NCBI GenBank assembly: GCA_044351045.1
Contig: JBILGM010000006.1
Span: forward strand, 13,869 to 77,868
From: UBA6136 sp044351045
GTDB lineage: Bacteria > Pseudomonadota > Gammaproteobacteria > Methylococcales > Methylococcaceae
Reading direction: 5' to 3'
DNA: 64,000 nucleotides
Both the position numbers and the translations under genes were made by a program. A model generated the notes under the pieces. That model saw nothing but the letters and a program-made list of their open reading frames with translations, searched no databases and was not told the origin of the DNA. Positions 45,395 to 54,884 of this stretch are shown piece by piece. Numbering within the stretch: position 1 is the stretch's first letter; each line of letters opens with the position of its first letter.

Positions 45395-45420
45395 TCCCGA
45401 GTGGAACGAAGGATGTCAGG
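45395..45420. repeat. Dispersed TCATCCTGAG-type repeat, degenerate copy
   Basis: Reads TCCCGAGTGGAACGAAGGAT, close to the consensus CCTGAGYGAAACGAAGGAT, and ends with GTCAGG. Confidence 0.4.
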
Positions 45421-45481
45421 AAATCCGCGCCATACAGCTCTCATGTAAAGGCCCACTCCCAGCCGGCGGCCAAGAGACCCT

Positions 45482-45509
45482 ATCCTTCCATTAGTTGCTC
45501 AGGATGACA
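45482..45509 (-). repeat. Dispersed TCATCCTGAG-type repeat, inverted copy
   Basis: On the minus strand this reads TGTCATCCTGAGCAACTAAT and then GGAAGGAT, matching the consensus at both ends. Confidence 0.5.
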
Positions 45510-45724
45510 ATCGCTTTCGGCCATATTCCGCGGTCGGGTGTCCTCTGAGTCGTGGGAGCGCTCCCCCAGCGCAGCGGACTTCAACCTCGAATGGAGACGG
45601 ATGCCCACATCAACACCTCATAGGCCCGACCTTTGCTGAGCGGCGTCGATGCCGGGCGAGCCTGCCACAAACCACATCAGGCCGGCATGGCCCGCCCCCT
45701 TACCCGCCCGCACCCCTATCTGCC

Positions 45725-45755
45725 TGTCATCCTGAGTGAAACGAAGGATCCCAGG
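45725..45755 (+). repeat. Dispersed TCATCCTGAG-type repeat
   Basis: The best copy: TGTCATCCTGAGTGAAACGA followed by AGGATCCCAGG. Confidence 0.6.
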
Positions 45756-45780
45756 CTATTGTCACAGCCCATCACTTTCA

Positions 45781-45806
45781 TCATCCTGAGCGAAGCCGAA
45801 CGGCTT
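45781..45806 (+). repeat. Dispersed TCATCCTGAG-type repeat, partial copy
   Basis: TCATCCTGAGCGAAGCCGAA followed by CGGCTT; the second half has diverged. Confidence 0.5.
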
Positions 45807-45915
45807 AGATCAAGACAATTAGACCGCATGCGCCACCTTGAGCCGGTCCCACAAAAACAGGACCTCACAGGCTTAAGCAATCTGTTAGGTCAGCAGCGGC
45901 TCATGACTTGATCGG

Positions 45916-48480
45916 TCAGCTTGCTGCAGCAGACCGATACTCGGGCAGCTGGTCGAAATTCATGTACCGATAGGTATCGTCGGCTTGCTTCCCGAGCTCG
46001 GCCATATAGCCAGCATACTCGGCCAGGGAAGGAATGCGTCCCAGCACCGAGCAGACCGAAGCCAATTCGGCCGAGGCCAGGTAGACATTGGAGTCCGCCC
46101 CCATGCGATTAGGGAAATTGCGGGTCGAGGTAGACACCACCGTTGCCTTGTCTGCCACTCGCGCCTGATTGCCCATGCACAGCGAACAACCAGGCACCTC
46201 GGTGCGAGCGCCGGCCTTACCATAGATGCTGTAGTAACCTTCCCCGGTCAACTCGGCCTGATCCATGCGCGTGGGCGGCACCACCCAGAGGCGCCCCGGG
46301 ACCTGCTTGCCAAACTGATCGAGGATCTTCCCCGCCGCCCGGAAATGGCCGATGTTGGTCATGCATGAACCGAGGAACACCTCGTCGATCTTCACGCCTG
46401 CCACCGCGGACAGCGGCTTCACGTCGTCGGGATCGTTCGGGCAGCACAGCAGCGGCTCGGTGATCTGGTCCAGGTCAATTTCGATGACCTCGGCGTATTC
46501 GGCGTCGGCATCCGGTTCAAGCAACTCTGGCTTGGCGAGCCAGTCCTGCATGGCGGCGATACGCCGCTGCAATGTCCGCTCGTCGCCATAGCCTTGCTCG
46601 ATCATCCATTGCAAAAGGACGATATTGGAACGCAGGTATTCCTCGACGGGTGCCGGGTTCAGCCGAACCGTACAGGCAGCGGCGGAGCGCTCGGCGGAGG
46701 CATCGGCCAGCTCAAAGGCTTGCTCAACCTTCAGGTCGGGCAGGCCCTCGATTTCGAGAATGCGACCGTTAAAGATGTTCTTCTTGCCCTTCTTCTCGAC
46801 CGTCAGCAAGCCGCGCTGGAGCCCAGCATAGGGAATGGCGTGGACCAGATCGCGCAGGGTAATGCCGGGCTGCATTTTTCCTTTGAAACGAACCAGCACC
46901 GATTCAGGCATGTCCAGCGGCATGACACCGGTGGCGGCGGCAAAGGCCACCAGCCCGGAGCCGGCTGGGAAGGAAATGCCTATTGGGAAACGGGTATGCG
47001 AGTCGCCGCCGGTGCCGACGGTGTCAGGCAGCAGCATGCGGTTCAGCCAGGAGTGGATGATGCCGTCGCCGGGCCGCAGCGACACGCCGCCCCGGTTCAT
47101 AGTGAAGTTCGGCAGGCTGTGATGCACCTTGACATCGACCGGCTTTGGGTAGGCCGCCGTGTGACAGAACGACTGCATGACCAGATCGGCAGAGAAGCCA
47201 AGGCAGGCCAGATCCTTGAGTTCGTCGCGAGTCATAGGACCGGTGGTGTCTTGGGAGCCGACCGTGGTCATGCGCGGTTCGCAGTAGACGCCCGGCCGCA
47301 CGCCTTCCACGCCGCAGGCTTTGCCGACCATTTTCTGCGCCAGGGTATAACCCTTGCCGCTGTCAGCTTGCGCCTGCGGACGACGGAATGCCTCAGAGAC
47401 GGGTAAACCCAGCGCCTTGCGGGCCCGGTCGGTCAGACCGCGACCAATGATCAGCGGAATACGCCCGCCGGCCTGGACCTCGTCGAGGATGATGTCATTC
47501 TTCAGGGTGAAGCCGGTAACGGCCTCGCCGGTCTCATGGCGAGTGATGCGGCCTTCATAGGGGAAAATATCAATTACGTCGCCGGTGTTAAGACCGGAGA
47601 CGTCGCACTCGATCGGCAACGCACCGGAGTCCTCCATGGTGTTGAAGAAGATGGGCGCGATCTTGCCGCCGATGCAGACGCCGCCATCCCGCTTGTTGGG
47701 CACGTGTGGAATATCCTCGCCGATATACCAGAGCACCGAGTTGGTCGCGGACTTGCGCGAGGAACCGGTCCCCACCACATCGCCGACAAAAGCCACCGGG
47801 TAGCCCTTGGCCTTCAGCTCGGCAATCTGCGATTCTGCATGGGTGACGCCTTCTCGCGGCACCTTGAACATGGCCTTGGCATGCAACGGAATATCGGGCC
47901 GCGACCAGGCATCCTGCGCCGGCGAAAGATCATCGGTATTGATTTCACCAGGCACCTTGAATACGGTGACCGTAATTTTTTCGGCCAGATTCGGCCGGCG
48001 GGTAAACCAGTCCGCCGCCGCCCAAGCGTCGAGAACACTTCGCGCTGCGGCATTACCGGCATCGGCTTTGGCTTGCACATCATGGAAGGCATCGAACACC
48101 AGCAAGGTGCGGGCGAGCGCGTCTGCCGCCAGCGGGGCCAGTGTGGAGTGATCGAGCAAATCGACCAGGGGCGCGACGTTATAGCCGCCAAGCATGGTGC
48201 CCAGCAGTTCGACCGCACGCTCCGGCAACAGAATCGGGGAAGTCGCCTCGCCCTTGGCGACAGCCGCGAGAAAAGCAGCCTTCACATAAGCCGCTTCATC
48301 CACCCCGGCCGGCACACGATCGGCCAGCAGGCCGAGCAGAACGGCTTCTTCGCCGGGGGGAGGGTTTTTCAGCAACTCGACCAGGCCACTGGTCCATTCC
48401 GCACTCAGCGGCTGGGGCACCAATCCCTGCTCCGCCCGTTCTGCTGCATGTTTCCGATACGCTTCAAGCATGTTTTTCAC
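45916..48480 (-). CDS. acnB: Bifunctional aconitate hydratase 2 / 2-methylisocitrate dehydratase
   Basis: An 854-residue aconitase B of the TCA cycle. The N-terminal HEAT-like domain (LLKNPPPGEEAVLLGLLADRV) and the following swivel domain are typical of AcnB. The [4Fe-4S] ligands are in GSCMTNIGHFRAAGK and CSLCMGNQ. The substrate-binding block GGDSHTRFPIGISFPAGSG is clear. AcnB can also bind RNA when it loses its cluster. It stands alone, upstream of ppk1 in the reverse order of transcription. Confidence 0.97.
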   Translation of the reverse strand: MKNMLEAYRKHAAERAEQGLVPQPLSAEWTSGLVELLKNPPPGEEAVLLGLLADRVPAGVDEAAYVKAAFLAAVAKGEATSPILLPERAVELLGTMLGGYNVAPLVDLLDHSTLAPLAADALARTLLVFDAFHDVQAKADAGNAAARSVLDAWAAADWFTRRPNLAEKITVTVFKVPGEINTDDLSPAQDAWSRPDIPLHAKAMFKVPREGVTHAESQIAELKAKGYPVAFVGDVVGTGSSRKSATNSVLWYIGEDIPHVPNKRDGGVCIGGKIAPIFFNTMEDSGALPIECDVSGLNTGDVIDIFPYEGRITRHETGEAVTGFTLKNDIILDEVQAGGRIPLIIGRGLTDRARKALGLPVSEAFRRPQAQADSGKGYTLAQKMVGKACGVEGVRPGVYCEPRMTTVGSQDTTGPMTRDELKDLACLGFSADLVMQSFCHTAAYPKPVDVKVHHSLPNFTMNRGGVSLRPGDGIIHSWLNRMLLPDTVGTGGDSHTRFPIGISFPAGSGLVAFAAATGVMPLDMPESVLVRFKGKMQPGITLRDLVHAIPYAGLQRGLLTVEKKGKKNIFNGRILEIEGLPDLKVEQAFELADASAERSAAACTVRLNPAPVEEYLRSNIVLLQWMIEQGYGDERTLQRRIAAMQDWLAKPELLEPDADAEYAEVIEIDLDQITEPLLCCPNDPDDVKPLSAVAGVKIDEVFLGSCMTNIGHFRAAGKILDQFGKQVPGRLWVVPPTRMDQAELTGEGYYSIYGKAGARTEVPGCSLCMGNQARVADKATVVSTSTRNFPNRMGADSNVYLASAELASVCSVLGRIPSLAEYAGYMAELGKQADDTYRYMNFDQLPEYRSAAAS

Positions 48481-48655
48481 TTCTCTTTGAATTTGGACCG
48501 AACACTTCGCCGATCACCAGCCAATTTAGTGCAGGCGCAGTCACCAGCGCAGCACCGGTAACAAACAAACAAATGGATCTGTTCAACCTCATGCACTCCC
48601 TAAGCAGAATGGATGCCAGTTCTAATGGCAGCGGCTATTGAGAGGTTATCAGGGC

Positions 48656-50959
48656 CTAGTTGCGCTGCCAGCGCTCCAGTAGGGTGGATTGCGCCTCAAA
48701 TGGGGGCGCATCGCTCGTTGCGCGGACATAGTGACCATCTGACTGCAGCAGCCAGGCCTGGGCATTGTCGCTCAGGCAGAATTCCAGCTCCTCGCGCACG
48801 CGGTCGGCCAGTTTGCGCGGTTCGATGGGGAAGCAGGCCTCGACCCGGCGGAACATGTTGCGTGGCAGAAAATCGGCGCTGGCGGCAAAGACCTCGGGGT
48901 TGCCATCGTTCTCAAAGAAGAACACACGACTGTGCTCCAGGAAACGGCCGATGATGGAGCGTACTTCGATGTTGTCCGAAACGCCCGGAATACCGGGGCG
49001 CAGACAGCAGATACCGCGCACGATCAGCTGGATTTTGACGCCGGCCATCGAGGCCCGGTAAAGCGCCTGAATCAGTTGCGGTTCGGCCACCGCGTTGACC
49101 TTGACGATGATGCGCGCCGGTTTGCCGGCCTGGGCATGTTCCGCCTCGCGCTGGATCTTCTTGACCAAGGTCTGATGCAGACTGAACGGAGACTGCAACA
49201 GCTTGTGCAACTTGCCGATCTTGCCGAGACTGGTGAGCTGCAGGAACACCTTGCGGACGTCCTCGCCCAGTTCCTGATCGGCACTGAGCAGGCCGTAGTC
49301 CGTATACAGGCGTGCGGTGCTCAGGTGGTAATTGCCGGTGCCGAGGTGGGTGTAGTAGCGCAGGGTCTTACCCTCCTGGCGCAGGATCAACAACATCTTG
49401 CCGTGTGTCTTGTAACCGACGATGCCATAAACCACTTGGACACCGGCCTCTTGCAGGCGATTGGCCAGCGAGATATTGGCCTTCTCGTCAAACCGTGCAC
49501 GCAACTCGACCACGACCGTCACTTCCTTACCGGCCTTGGCCGCTCTCAGTAGCGCATCAACAATGGGGGAGTTTGCGCCAGTGCGATAAAGCGTCTGCTT
49601 GATGGCCACGACATGCGGGTCGTTGCCGGCCTGGCGGATCAGCTCGATGATGGGCGCGAAGCTTTCATAGGGGTGATGCAGCAAGATATTACGTTTGCGC
49701 AGGGCTTCGAACAGGTCATGACCACCAGCCAATTCTGCCGGGCCGCCCGCGCTGAACGGGGAATATTTGAGGTCGGGGCGATCAATCAGATCGTACACTT
49801 CACGAAGGCGTCCAAGATTGACCGGGCCATTGACCTGATAGAAACGGTCACGGGTCAAGCCAAACTGGCTTAGCAAATAGTCGACAATTGCCGGCGGACA
49901 ATGGTCGGTCGCCTCCAGTCGCACCTCATCGCCGTAATTGCGGCTGGTTAGTTCGCCCTCCAGCGCCCTCAGCAAATCGTCAATTTCCTCTTCGTCCAGA
50001 TACATCTCGCTGTTGCGGGTGACGCGGAACTGGTAGAGATGCTTCACCTTCATCCCATGGAACATTTCCTTGCCGAAAGCGTGAATGATCGACGAGAGAA
50101 ACACGAAATCGTATGGTCCGCCGCCGGTTTCGTCCTGCGGCATTTGAATGATGCGCGGCAGTGAGCGCGGCGCCTGCAAGATGGCCAGCTCAATCTCGCG
50201 CCCGAAGGCATCCTTGCCGGACAGCTCGATAATGAAGTTGAGGCTCTTGTTGAGAATGCGTGGGAACGGATGTGCCGGATCGAGGCCGATCGGGCTGAGT
50301 ATGGGCAACAACTGTTCGTCAAAGAAGGTCTTGAGCCAGTTTTGCTGGGCTACGGTCCAGTCGGCGCGGCGGATGAAACGGATACCCTCGGCGCCCAGCA
50401 GCGGCAGCATGACCTCGTTAAGTACGCGGTACTGCTCGGCAACCAGGTCATGGGCGCGCTGGCAGATGGCGCTCAAGGTCTCCTGCGGGGTGAGATTGTC
50501 GGGTTCGGTCCGGGTCGCGCCCAGCTCGGCTCGCTGGATTAGGCCGGCAGCGCGCACCTCAAAAAATTCATCAAGATTGGAGCAGGAAATGCAAAGAAAA
50601 TTGAGCCGTTCCAGCAGGGGGGTGCGCTCGTCCTTGGCCTGTTCCAGCACCCGCCGGTTGAACTCCAGCAGGCTCAGCTCCTGATTGATATAAAGCCGGC
50701 CATCGGCAAGATCGATGCCACCCTCTTCCAGTCGCGGCAACTGAATCGATTCATCGGTTTCCCCGTTAGGCGATCCCTCACCCACCATGTACTTAGCGGC
50801 CCGTACCATCCGGGTCGCCTTGGACTTACCAAAACCCGGAATCTTGATGAGCTGATCAATGTCCGCGTTGGCAAGTTCTTCCACCGAAAAAATCCCATGC
50901 TCGGCAAGGATGGTCCGCGTGGTTTTGCCCACGCCTTTAATCTGTCTGGTCGTCGTCAA
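48656..50959 (-). CDS. ppk1: Polyphosphate kinase 1 with an extra N-terminal helix-hairpin-helix domain
   Basis: 767 residues. The PPK1 core begins with LYINQELSLLEFNRRVLEQA (about 85-105) and contains SNLDEFFEVR, HPYESFAPIIELIRQA, KTHGKMLLI (the region of the phosphorylated His) and VRGICCLRPG. It makes polyphosphate from ATP. The first 70 residues, IKGVGKTTRTILAEHGI and IPGFGKSKATRMVRAAK, form two helix-hairpin-helix-like repeats that usual PPK1 enzymes lack. The start is TTG at 50959, with AAAGG nearby; a GTG at 50932 would still keep most of the extra domain. The extra domain may bind DNA or RNA; that is inference. Confidence 0.92.
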   Translation of the reverse strand: MTTTRQIKGVGKTTRTILAEHGIFSVEELANADIDQLIKIPGFGKSKATRMVRAAKYMVGEGSPNGETDESIQLPRLEEGGIDLADGRLYINQELSLLEFNRRVLEQAKDERTPLLERLNFLCISCSNLDEFFEVRAAGLIQRAELGATRTEPDNLTPQETLSAICQRAHDLVAEQYRVLNEVMLPLLGAEGIRFIRRADWTVAQQNWLKTFFDEQLLPILSPIGLDPAHPFPRILNKSLNFIIELSGKDAFGREIELAILQAPRSLPRIIQMPQDETGGGPYDFVFLSSIIHAFGKEMFHGMKVKHLYQFRVTRNSEMYLDEEEIDDLLRALEGELTSRNYGDEVRLEATDHCPPAIVDYLLSQFGLTRDRFYQVNGPVNLGRLREVYDLIDRPDLKYSPFSAGGPAELAGGHDLFEALRKRNILLHHPYESFAPIIELIRQAGNDPHVVAIKQTLYRTGANSPIVDALLRAAKAGKEVTVVVELRARFDEKANISLANRLQEAGVQVVYGIVGYKTHGKMLLILRQEGKTLRYYTHLGTGNYHLSTARLYTDYGLLSADQELGEDVRKVFLQLTSLGKIGKLHKLLQSPFSLHQTLVKKIQREAEHAQAGKPARIIVKVNAVAEPQLIQALYRASMAGVKIQLIVRGICCLRPGIPGVSDNIEVRSIIGRFLEHSRVFFFENDGNPEVFAASADFLPRNMFRRVEACFPIEPRKLADRVREELEFCLSDNAQAWLLQSDGHYVRATSDAPPFEAQSTLLERWQRN

Positions 50960-51049
50960 GGAAATGCCTTTCAGGTCGTGATTAAGGTCGCCATGATATC
51001 AAGCCAGGCCCAACCGCCAGCATCCCCCCGCCGGCGGGCCAAGGCCCGA

Positions 51050-51520
51050 TCAGCTAGTTGTGTTGTCACCAAACTGTAGGAGGTAATTGCTATAACCTTC
51101 CTCCACCAATTTTTCTCTGGGTACGAAACGAATGGCGGCGGAATTGATGCAGTAACGAAGACCTGTCGGCGCTGGACCATCATTGAAAACATGGCCCAGA
51201 TGGGAATCCGCATACTTGCTTCGGACCTCGGTCCGAACCGATAGCAACGAACGATCCACCCGCGTCACGATATGGTCGTCAAGGATGGGCCGGCAGAAGC
51301 TGGGCCAGCCAGTACCTGAATCGAACTTGTCGACCGAGCTGAACAGCGGCTCACCAGACACCACATCAACGTAAATTCCTTCGGCGTGGTTATCCCAAAA
51401 GGGATTGTGAAATGGCCGCTCGGTGCCATCCGTCTGGGTAATGCGGAATTGCTCATCGGTCAGCTTGGCACGCAACTCCTCAGGGGTGGGTTTCTCGAAA
51501 CATGAACAATCCCAAGACAT
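51050..51520 (-). CDS. msrB: Peptide-methionine (R)-S-oxide reductase MsrB, zinc-site Cys absent
   Basis: 156 residues. The start at 51520 has GGAGAT upstream and aligns with the family. The catalytic Cys124 is in GLRYCINSAA, and GTGWPSFCRPI supplies a probable resolving Cys76. The two Cys pairs that bind zinc in many MsrB proteins are absent (at VSGEPLF and RSKYADSHLGH). It reduces the R form of methionine sulphoxide in oxidised proteins. It lies just upstream of ppk1 on the same strand. Confidence 0.93.
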   Translation of the reverse strand: MSWDCSCFEKPTPEELRAKLTDEQFRITQTDGTERPFHNPFWDNHAEGIYVDVVSGEPLFSSVDKFDSGTGWPSFCRPILDDHIVTRVDRSLLSVRTEVRSKYADSHLGHVFNDGPAPTGLRYCINSAAIRFVPREKLVEEGYSNYLLQFGDNTTS

Positions 51521-51662
51521 TAAAGTATCTCCAATAGATTCGTCAGGAAAACAATATGACCGAAATGACGGGTAAACATTTCGCAAAAGGCTAGAGTAAG
51601 CCAAGAAGTGTGCGTCAGGAAGACACCACGAATCAATGTCAAGGCGGAGCTTGGGTAAGGCA

Positions 51663-51703
51663 TTGTCATACTGAGGCTGTGACAACAGCCGAAGGATCTC
51701 AGG
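51663..51703 (+). repeat. Dispersed TCATCCTGAG-type repeat with an insertion
   Basis: Reads TTGTCATACTGAGGC, an insert, then CCGAAGGATCTCAGG; the ends match the consensus at 45725. Confidence 0.45.
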
Positions 51704-51763
51704 CTACCGGTACGCAACCCGGCCGGCGGCAGGGGCAACGGCCCGTCCCGTGCCAAGTGGGAC

Positions 51764-51792
51764 GAGATCCCTCGCGGCACTCGGGATGACAC
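51764..51792 (-). repeat. Dispersed TCATCCTGAG-type repeat, inverted copy
   Basis: On the minus strand this reads GTGTCATCCCGAGTGCCGCG and then AGGGATCTC. Confidence 0.45.
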
Positions 51793-51910
51793 GAAAGATC
51801 CCCATGCCATCCCGGAGTCAGAATTCGGCATCCCGGCCTCTTGGAGCGGATGAAGAACCTCTTCAGGGCCAAACTACCAAAATTCTTTCCTGCTAAACTT
51901 CGCCCCGCTT

Positions 51911-52094
51911 TCGAGGTGCCCAGGGTCATTCTTCACCCTGGGTTAAACGGGAAGTCGGTGCGGAGAAATCCAAAGCCGACGCTGCCCCCGCAACGGTAAA
52001 TCGGTCAACGCTTGCCACACAGCCACTGTGCATCCGCATGGGAAGGCGGCATGGCGGGTCCAAGGACCACCGATGAGCCCGGATACCGGCCCCG
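51911..52094 (+). promoter_or_regulatory. Cobalamin (adenosylcobalamin) riboswitch upstream of btuB
   Basis: The stretch has the ordered cobalamin-riboswitch elements: GGTGCC at 51915, TTAAACGGGAA, CCAAAGCCGACGCTGCCCCC then GCAACGGTAA, the B12-box GCCACTG at 52022, GGGAAGGCGG, and the terminal GATGAGCCCGGATACCGGCC (52072-52091). It leads directly to the btuB gene at 52246, so cobalamin should shut off expression of the receptor. This is a direct sequence match to the well-known element. Confidence 0.95.
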
Positions 52095-52245
52095 GAACAT
52101 TCAACCGACCGTTGCGGAGGGCAGCGCCGGCTCGATGTCCGTGGACGGCTGTGCCTGTCTATTCCTCGTCGATCCGATGCTGTCTGCGTAACTTTCTCTC
52201 ATGCCGTGCGGGTGTGCTCGGCTTAACGAAAGGCAGAATCATTAA

Positions 52246-54132
52246 ATGAAAAATACTCTTCGCCAGCCGATGCTGGCCATGCTTGCTCTCCAGACACTCC
52301 CACTCCAGGCTGCGGAAGATGCCGTGCCAGAACTGGAGACCACCATCGTCACCGCTAACCGTTACGAGTCGTCCGAACGCGAGTCGGGTAGCTCTATTAC
52401 AATCATCACCGCTGATGAAATAAAAAAACGGCAAGTTTTGAGCGTCGCGGATGCGTTAAGGCTTGTTCCGGGTTTAGACGTAATCAACAGCGGTGGCCCA
52501 GGCCGGATGACTAATGTCTACACTCGCGGTGCCGGCTCGGGTCAAACCTTGGTGCTCATTGACATGGTCGAGATGAATGATCCGTCGTCTCCGGTGGGCT
52601 CATTCGACTTTGCTAACCTAACCGTCGACAACATTGACCGTATCGAAATCCTTCGGGGTGGCGAGAGCGCCCTGTATGGTTCGGATGCGATTGGCGGGGT
52701 CATCAACATCGTCACAAAAAAGGGCAAAGGAACACCGAAATTAGGACTACAAGCGCAAGGCGGCAGCTACGACACCTTCAAAGTTTTAGGATCGGCGTCA
52801 GGCGAACTGGATAGTTTCAACTATTCAACAACAGTCAGTGAAACCCAAACCCACGGGTTTTCCGAAGCTGATTATTTATGGGGCAATCCTGAGAAAGACT
52901 GGTACCGGAATACAACCTTCGATGGACGGGCCGACTATAACGCACTGGAAAATCTAGAGTTCGGCACCAGCCTGAGATACAACCACGCCAAAACAGCCAT
53001 CGACTACATGATGGGGAACAATACCGCACACCCCTTTGCACCTGTCGATGCCCTTAACTATACAAAAACCACTGAAGAACTATACACCCGGGGATTTTCT
53101 CACCTTAAGCTTTTCGAGAACTTTTGGGAGCAGACCTTTGCCATGGCATTTAGCCAGACCAATCGGGAATATGTGAACTGGGATCCAACCCTACCTTACG
53201 ACCTGTCGGGCAACTATCTTGGCAATAAGATAAAAGGCGATTGGCAAAATATCTTCCATCTGGATAACAATCATTTACTGATGGCTGGACTGGAGAACGA
53301 GGAGGATACGCTCGAGAACCAAAGTGAAGGGATCGGTGGTAAAAGTTATAACACTCAAGGCTATTACCTGTCCGACAAGTTTACGCTGTTTGAACGGTCC
53401 TTCACCACCGCATCTGTCCGCTATTCGGATAACAACCGCTCCGGCAGCAAAGCGACCTGGAGTCTGACCGAAGCCGTGCTGATCAATGAAACAGGCAGCA
53501 AGCTTAAAGGCAATGTAGGGACAGGCTTTAAGGTACCAACACTGTATGAGCTTTATGCCCCTTTTTTCGGCAACCAGGATCTCAAATCGGAAACCAGCTT
53601 CAACTGGGATATCGGCTTCGAGCAGGGTTTCCTGGATCAGACAGTGAAGTTGGGTGCCACCTACTTCTCGAATCAGTTCAATAACCTGATCCAGGCCGAT
53701 CCAATGAATTTCTGGATTGCGGAAAATATCAATAGTGCCTCGGCTCAGGGTGTCGAGGCATTTTTTCAGATCAACCCGATTGAAGACCTAACTATCAGAG
53801 GAAACTATACCTTCGATGCAACGCTTGATGAAGAAACCGGTAACCCCTTGCTGAACCGTCCGGAAAATAAAGGGAACTTTGAGGCAAATTACCGCTTCAT
53901 CAAGAATGCCGATCTCAATCTTGTCGTGATCGCGGTTGGAGAAAAAGACGGCGTGCTTGGCACACGGGCTCCCGCTTATGCCATTGCTAATCTGGCCGGC
54001 AGCTATCAGGTCCATCCGAACGTCAAGCTGTTCGCTCGCATTGATAACTTGTTTAATAAGGAATATCAGGAAGTCTATGGCTACGGGACGACCCGGCTAG
54101 CTGGCTATGGTGGGGTATCTTTGACGTATTGA
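52246..54132 (+). CDS. btuB: TonB-dependent cobalamin receptor BtuB
   Basis: 628 residues of an outer-membrane beta-barrel receptor. A signal peptide (ending LPLQAA) is followed by the TonB box region ETTIVTANR, the plug domain (LSVADALRLVPGLDV, IEILRGGESALYGSDAIGGVINIVT) and a barrel ending in an aromatic residue (SLTY). The cobalamin riboswitch upstream supports B12 uptake. No periplasmic binding protein or BtuCD transporter is nearby. Confidence 0.93.
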   Translation: MKNTLRQPMLAMLALQTLPLQAAEDAVPELETTIVTANRYESSERESGSSITIITADEIKKRQVLSVADALRLVPGLDVINSGGPGRMTNVYTRGAGSGQTLVLIDMVEMNDPSSPVGSFDFANLTVDNIDRIEILRGGESALYGSDAIGGVINIVTKKGKGTPKLGLQAQGGSYDTFKVLGSASGELDSFNYSTTVSETQTHGFSEADYLWGNPEKDWYRNTTFDGRADYNALENLEFGTSLRYNHAKTAIDYMMGNNTAHPFAPVDALNYTKTTEELYTRGFSHLKLFENFWEQTFAMAFSQTNREYVNWDPTLPYDLSGNYLGNKIKGDWQNIFHLDNNHLLMAGLENEEDTLENQSEGIGGKSYNTQGYYLSDKFTLFERSFTTASVRYSDNNRSGSKATWSLTEAVLINETGSKLKGNVGTGFKVPTLYELYAPFFGNQDLKSETSFNWDIGFEQGFLDQTVKLGATYFSNQFNNLIQADPMNFWIAENINSASAQGVEAFFQINPIEDLTIRGNYTFDATLDEETGNPLLNRPENKGNFEANYRFIKNADLNLVVIAVGEKDGVLGTRAPAYAIANLAGSYQVHPNVKLFARIDNLFNKEYQEVYGYGTTRLAGYGGVSLTY

Positions 54133-54491
54133 GTGCTGCCTTGGCGGGACCTCTGAAAATTTCACTTCGACAGGGCTCTTTGGAAGCGCACTGTCGAAAA
54201 GCGTCAATGGAGATTTTTTGAGGTTCCCTTGCGTCGAACCATGTTGCACCGGCTCACATGCTGGGCAAATTTGCGGGGAAAGAAGCCATCGCCGGCATCG
54301 GTGGTCGGGACATTGGCAAAAGATAGAACCTCTCGCCATGTGATGGGCCCCGGACTCATTACAAAAAGTTCGAACTATTTCCTACCGAATCAGTCGGATT
54401 TTTCGGGCCAGTGGCCGATGCCGCATTCTGGTCCTTTTTTCTCGCCACCATTCCGGCTCGACGAAACGAGCTCATCACCAGGACATTTTTC
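54133..54491. other. Intergenic region between btuB and a small secreted-protein gene
   Basis: No convincing gene. An 8-base inverted repeat (54166-54173 and 54191-54198) with a 17-base loop follows btuB and may help end its transcript. A frame from 54229 is open for 88 codons, but its composition does not look coding. Confidence 0.4.
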
Positions 54492-54848
54492 ATGAAACTA
54501 TCCATTGCTCTATCAGCCTTGATCCTTTCTGCCACTCTAACTGGCGGCAGTTATGCGGCTGGCGGCCCGATGAACGAAGACCTGACATCTCTAGCTATCC
54601 CTGCCCAGAAGGCCGTGGATGCGGGCAAGGCAGGCAATGCTGAGGTCTTCCTGACAGAAGCAGAAGTTGCGCTCAAGGAAACACGCTCCAAGTTAGACTC
54701 CGCTGCACAGCAGCGAATCGCCGGTAAATTAAAGCGGGCGGTTGAAGCGGGTAAATCCGGTGATCTTGCCGGGGGTACCCAGCTGATTGAGGAATCCATG
54801 CGGGATATGAAGAAGTCTGGCGCCCCCAAGTTTGGTGGCGGGAGCTGA
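54492..54848 (+). CDS. Small secreted helical protein, unknown function
   Basis: 118 residues with a clear signal peptide (MKLSIALSALILSATLTGGSYA). The mature protein is an alpha-helical hairpin-like stretch: AGKAGNAEVFLTEAEVALKET and a related repeat AGKSGDLAGGTQLIEESMRD, so there is an internal duplication around the AGKxGxA/L pattern. This recalls SmbP-type metal-binding proteins, but it lacks their His-rich composition. The frame start at 54411 is not used because the ATG at 54492 gives the signal peptide. Confidence 0.75.
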   Translation: MKLSIALSALILSATLTGGSYAAGGPMNEDLTSLAIPAQKAVDAGKAGNAEVFLTEAEVALKETRSKLDSAAQQRIAGKLKRAVEAGKSGDLAGGTQLIEESMRDMKKSGAPKFGGGS

Positions 54849-54884
54849 TTCAGCTCAGCCCAACACTCTCGAATTAAGAAATAC

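Larger units (their letters stand above)
45316..45915. other. Repeat-rich intergenic region upstream of DUF2256 and after acnB
   Basis: A 600-base gap with no convincing gene. It contains several imperfect copies of a 25-30-base repeat of the type TGTCATCCTGAGYGAAACGAAGGAT, in both orientations (listed separately). Otherwise nothing else is recognised. Confidence 0.55.
51521..51910. other. Intergenic region upstream of the cobalamin riboswitch
   Basis: No gene seen. It contains two copies of the dispersed repeat (51663-51703 and 51764-51792) and leads into the riboswitch. The promoter of btuB should lie near the right end, but no clear -35/-10 pair stands out. Confidence 0.5.

Noticed and set aside
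45381..45404. Possible tRNA-like GGTTCGACC stretch in the repeat region
   Set aside because: No acceptor or anticodon stem can be formed around it.
48500..48655. Gene between acnB and ppk1
   Set aside because: Short gap without a plausible start and motif; frames overlap the ends of both neighbours.
54229..54495. 88-codon frame before the small secreted protein
   Set aside because: Composition is not protein-like, and no ribosome site or family was seen.
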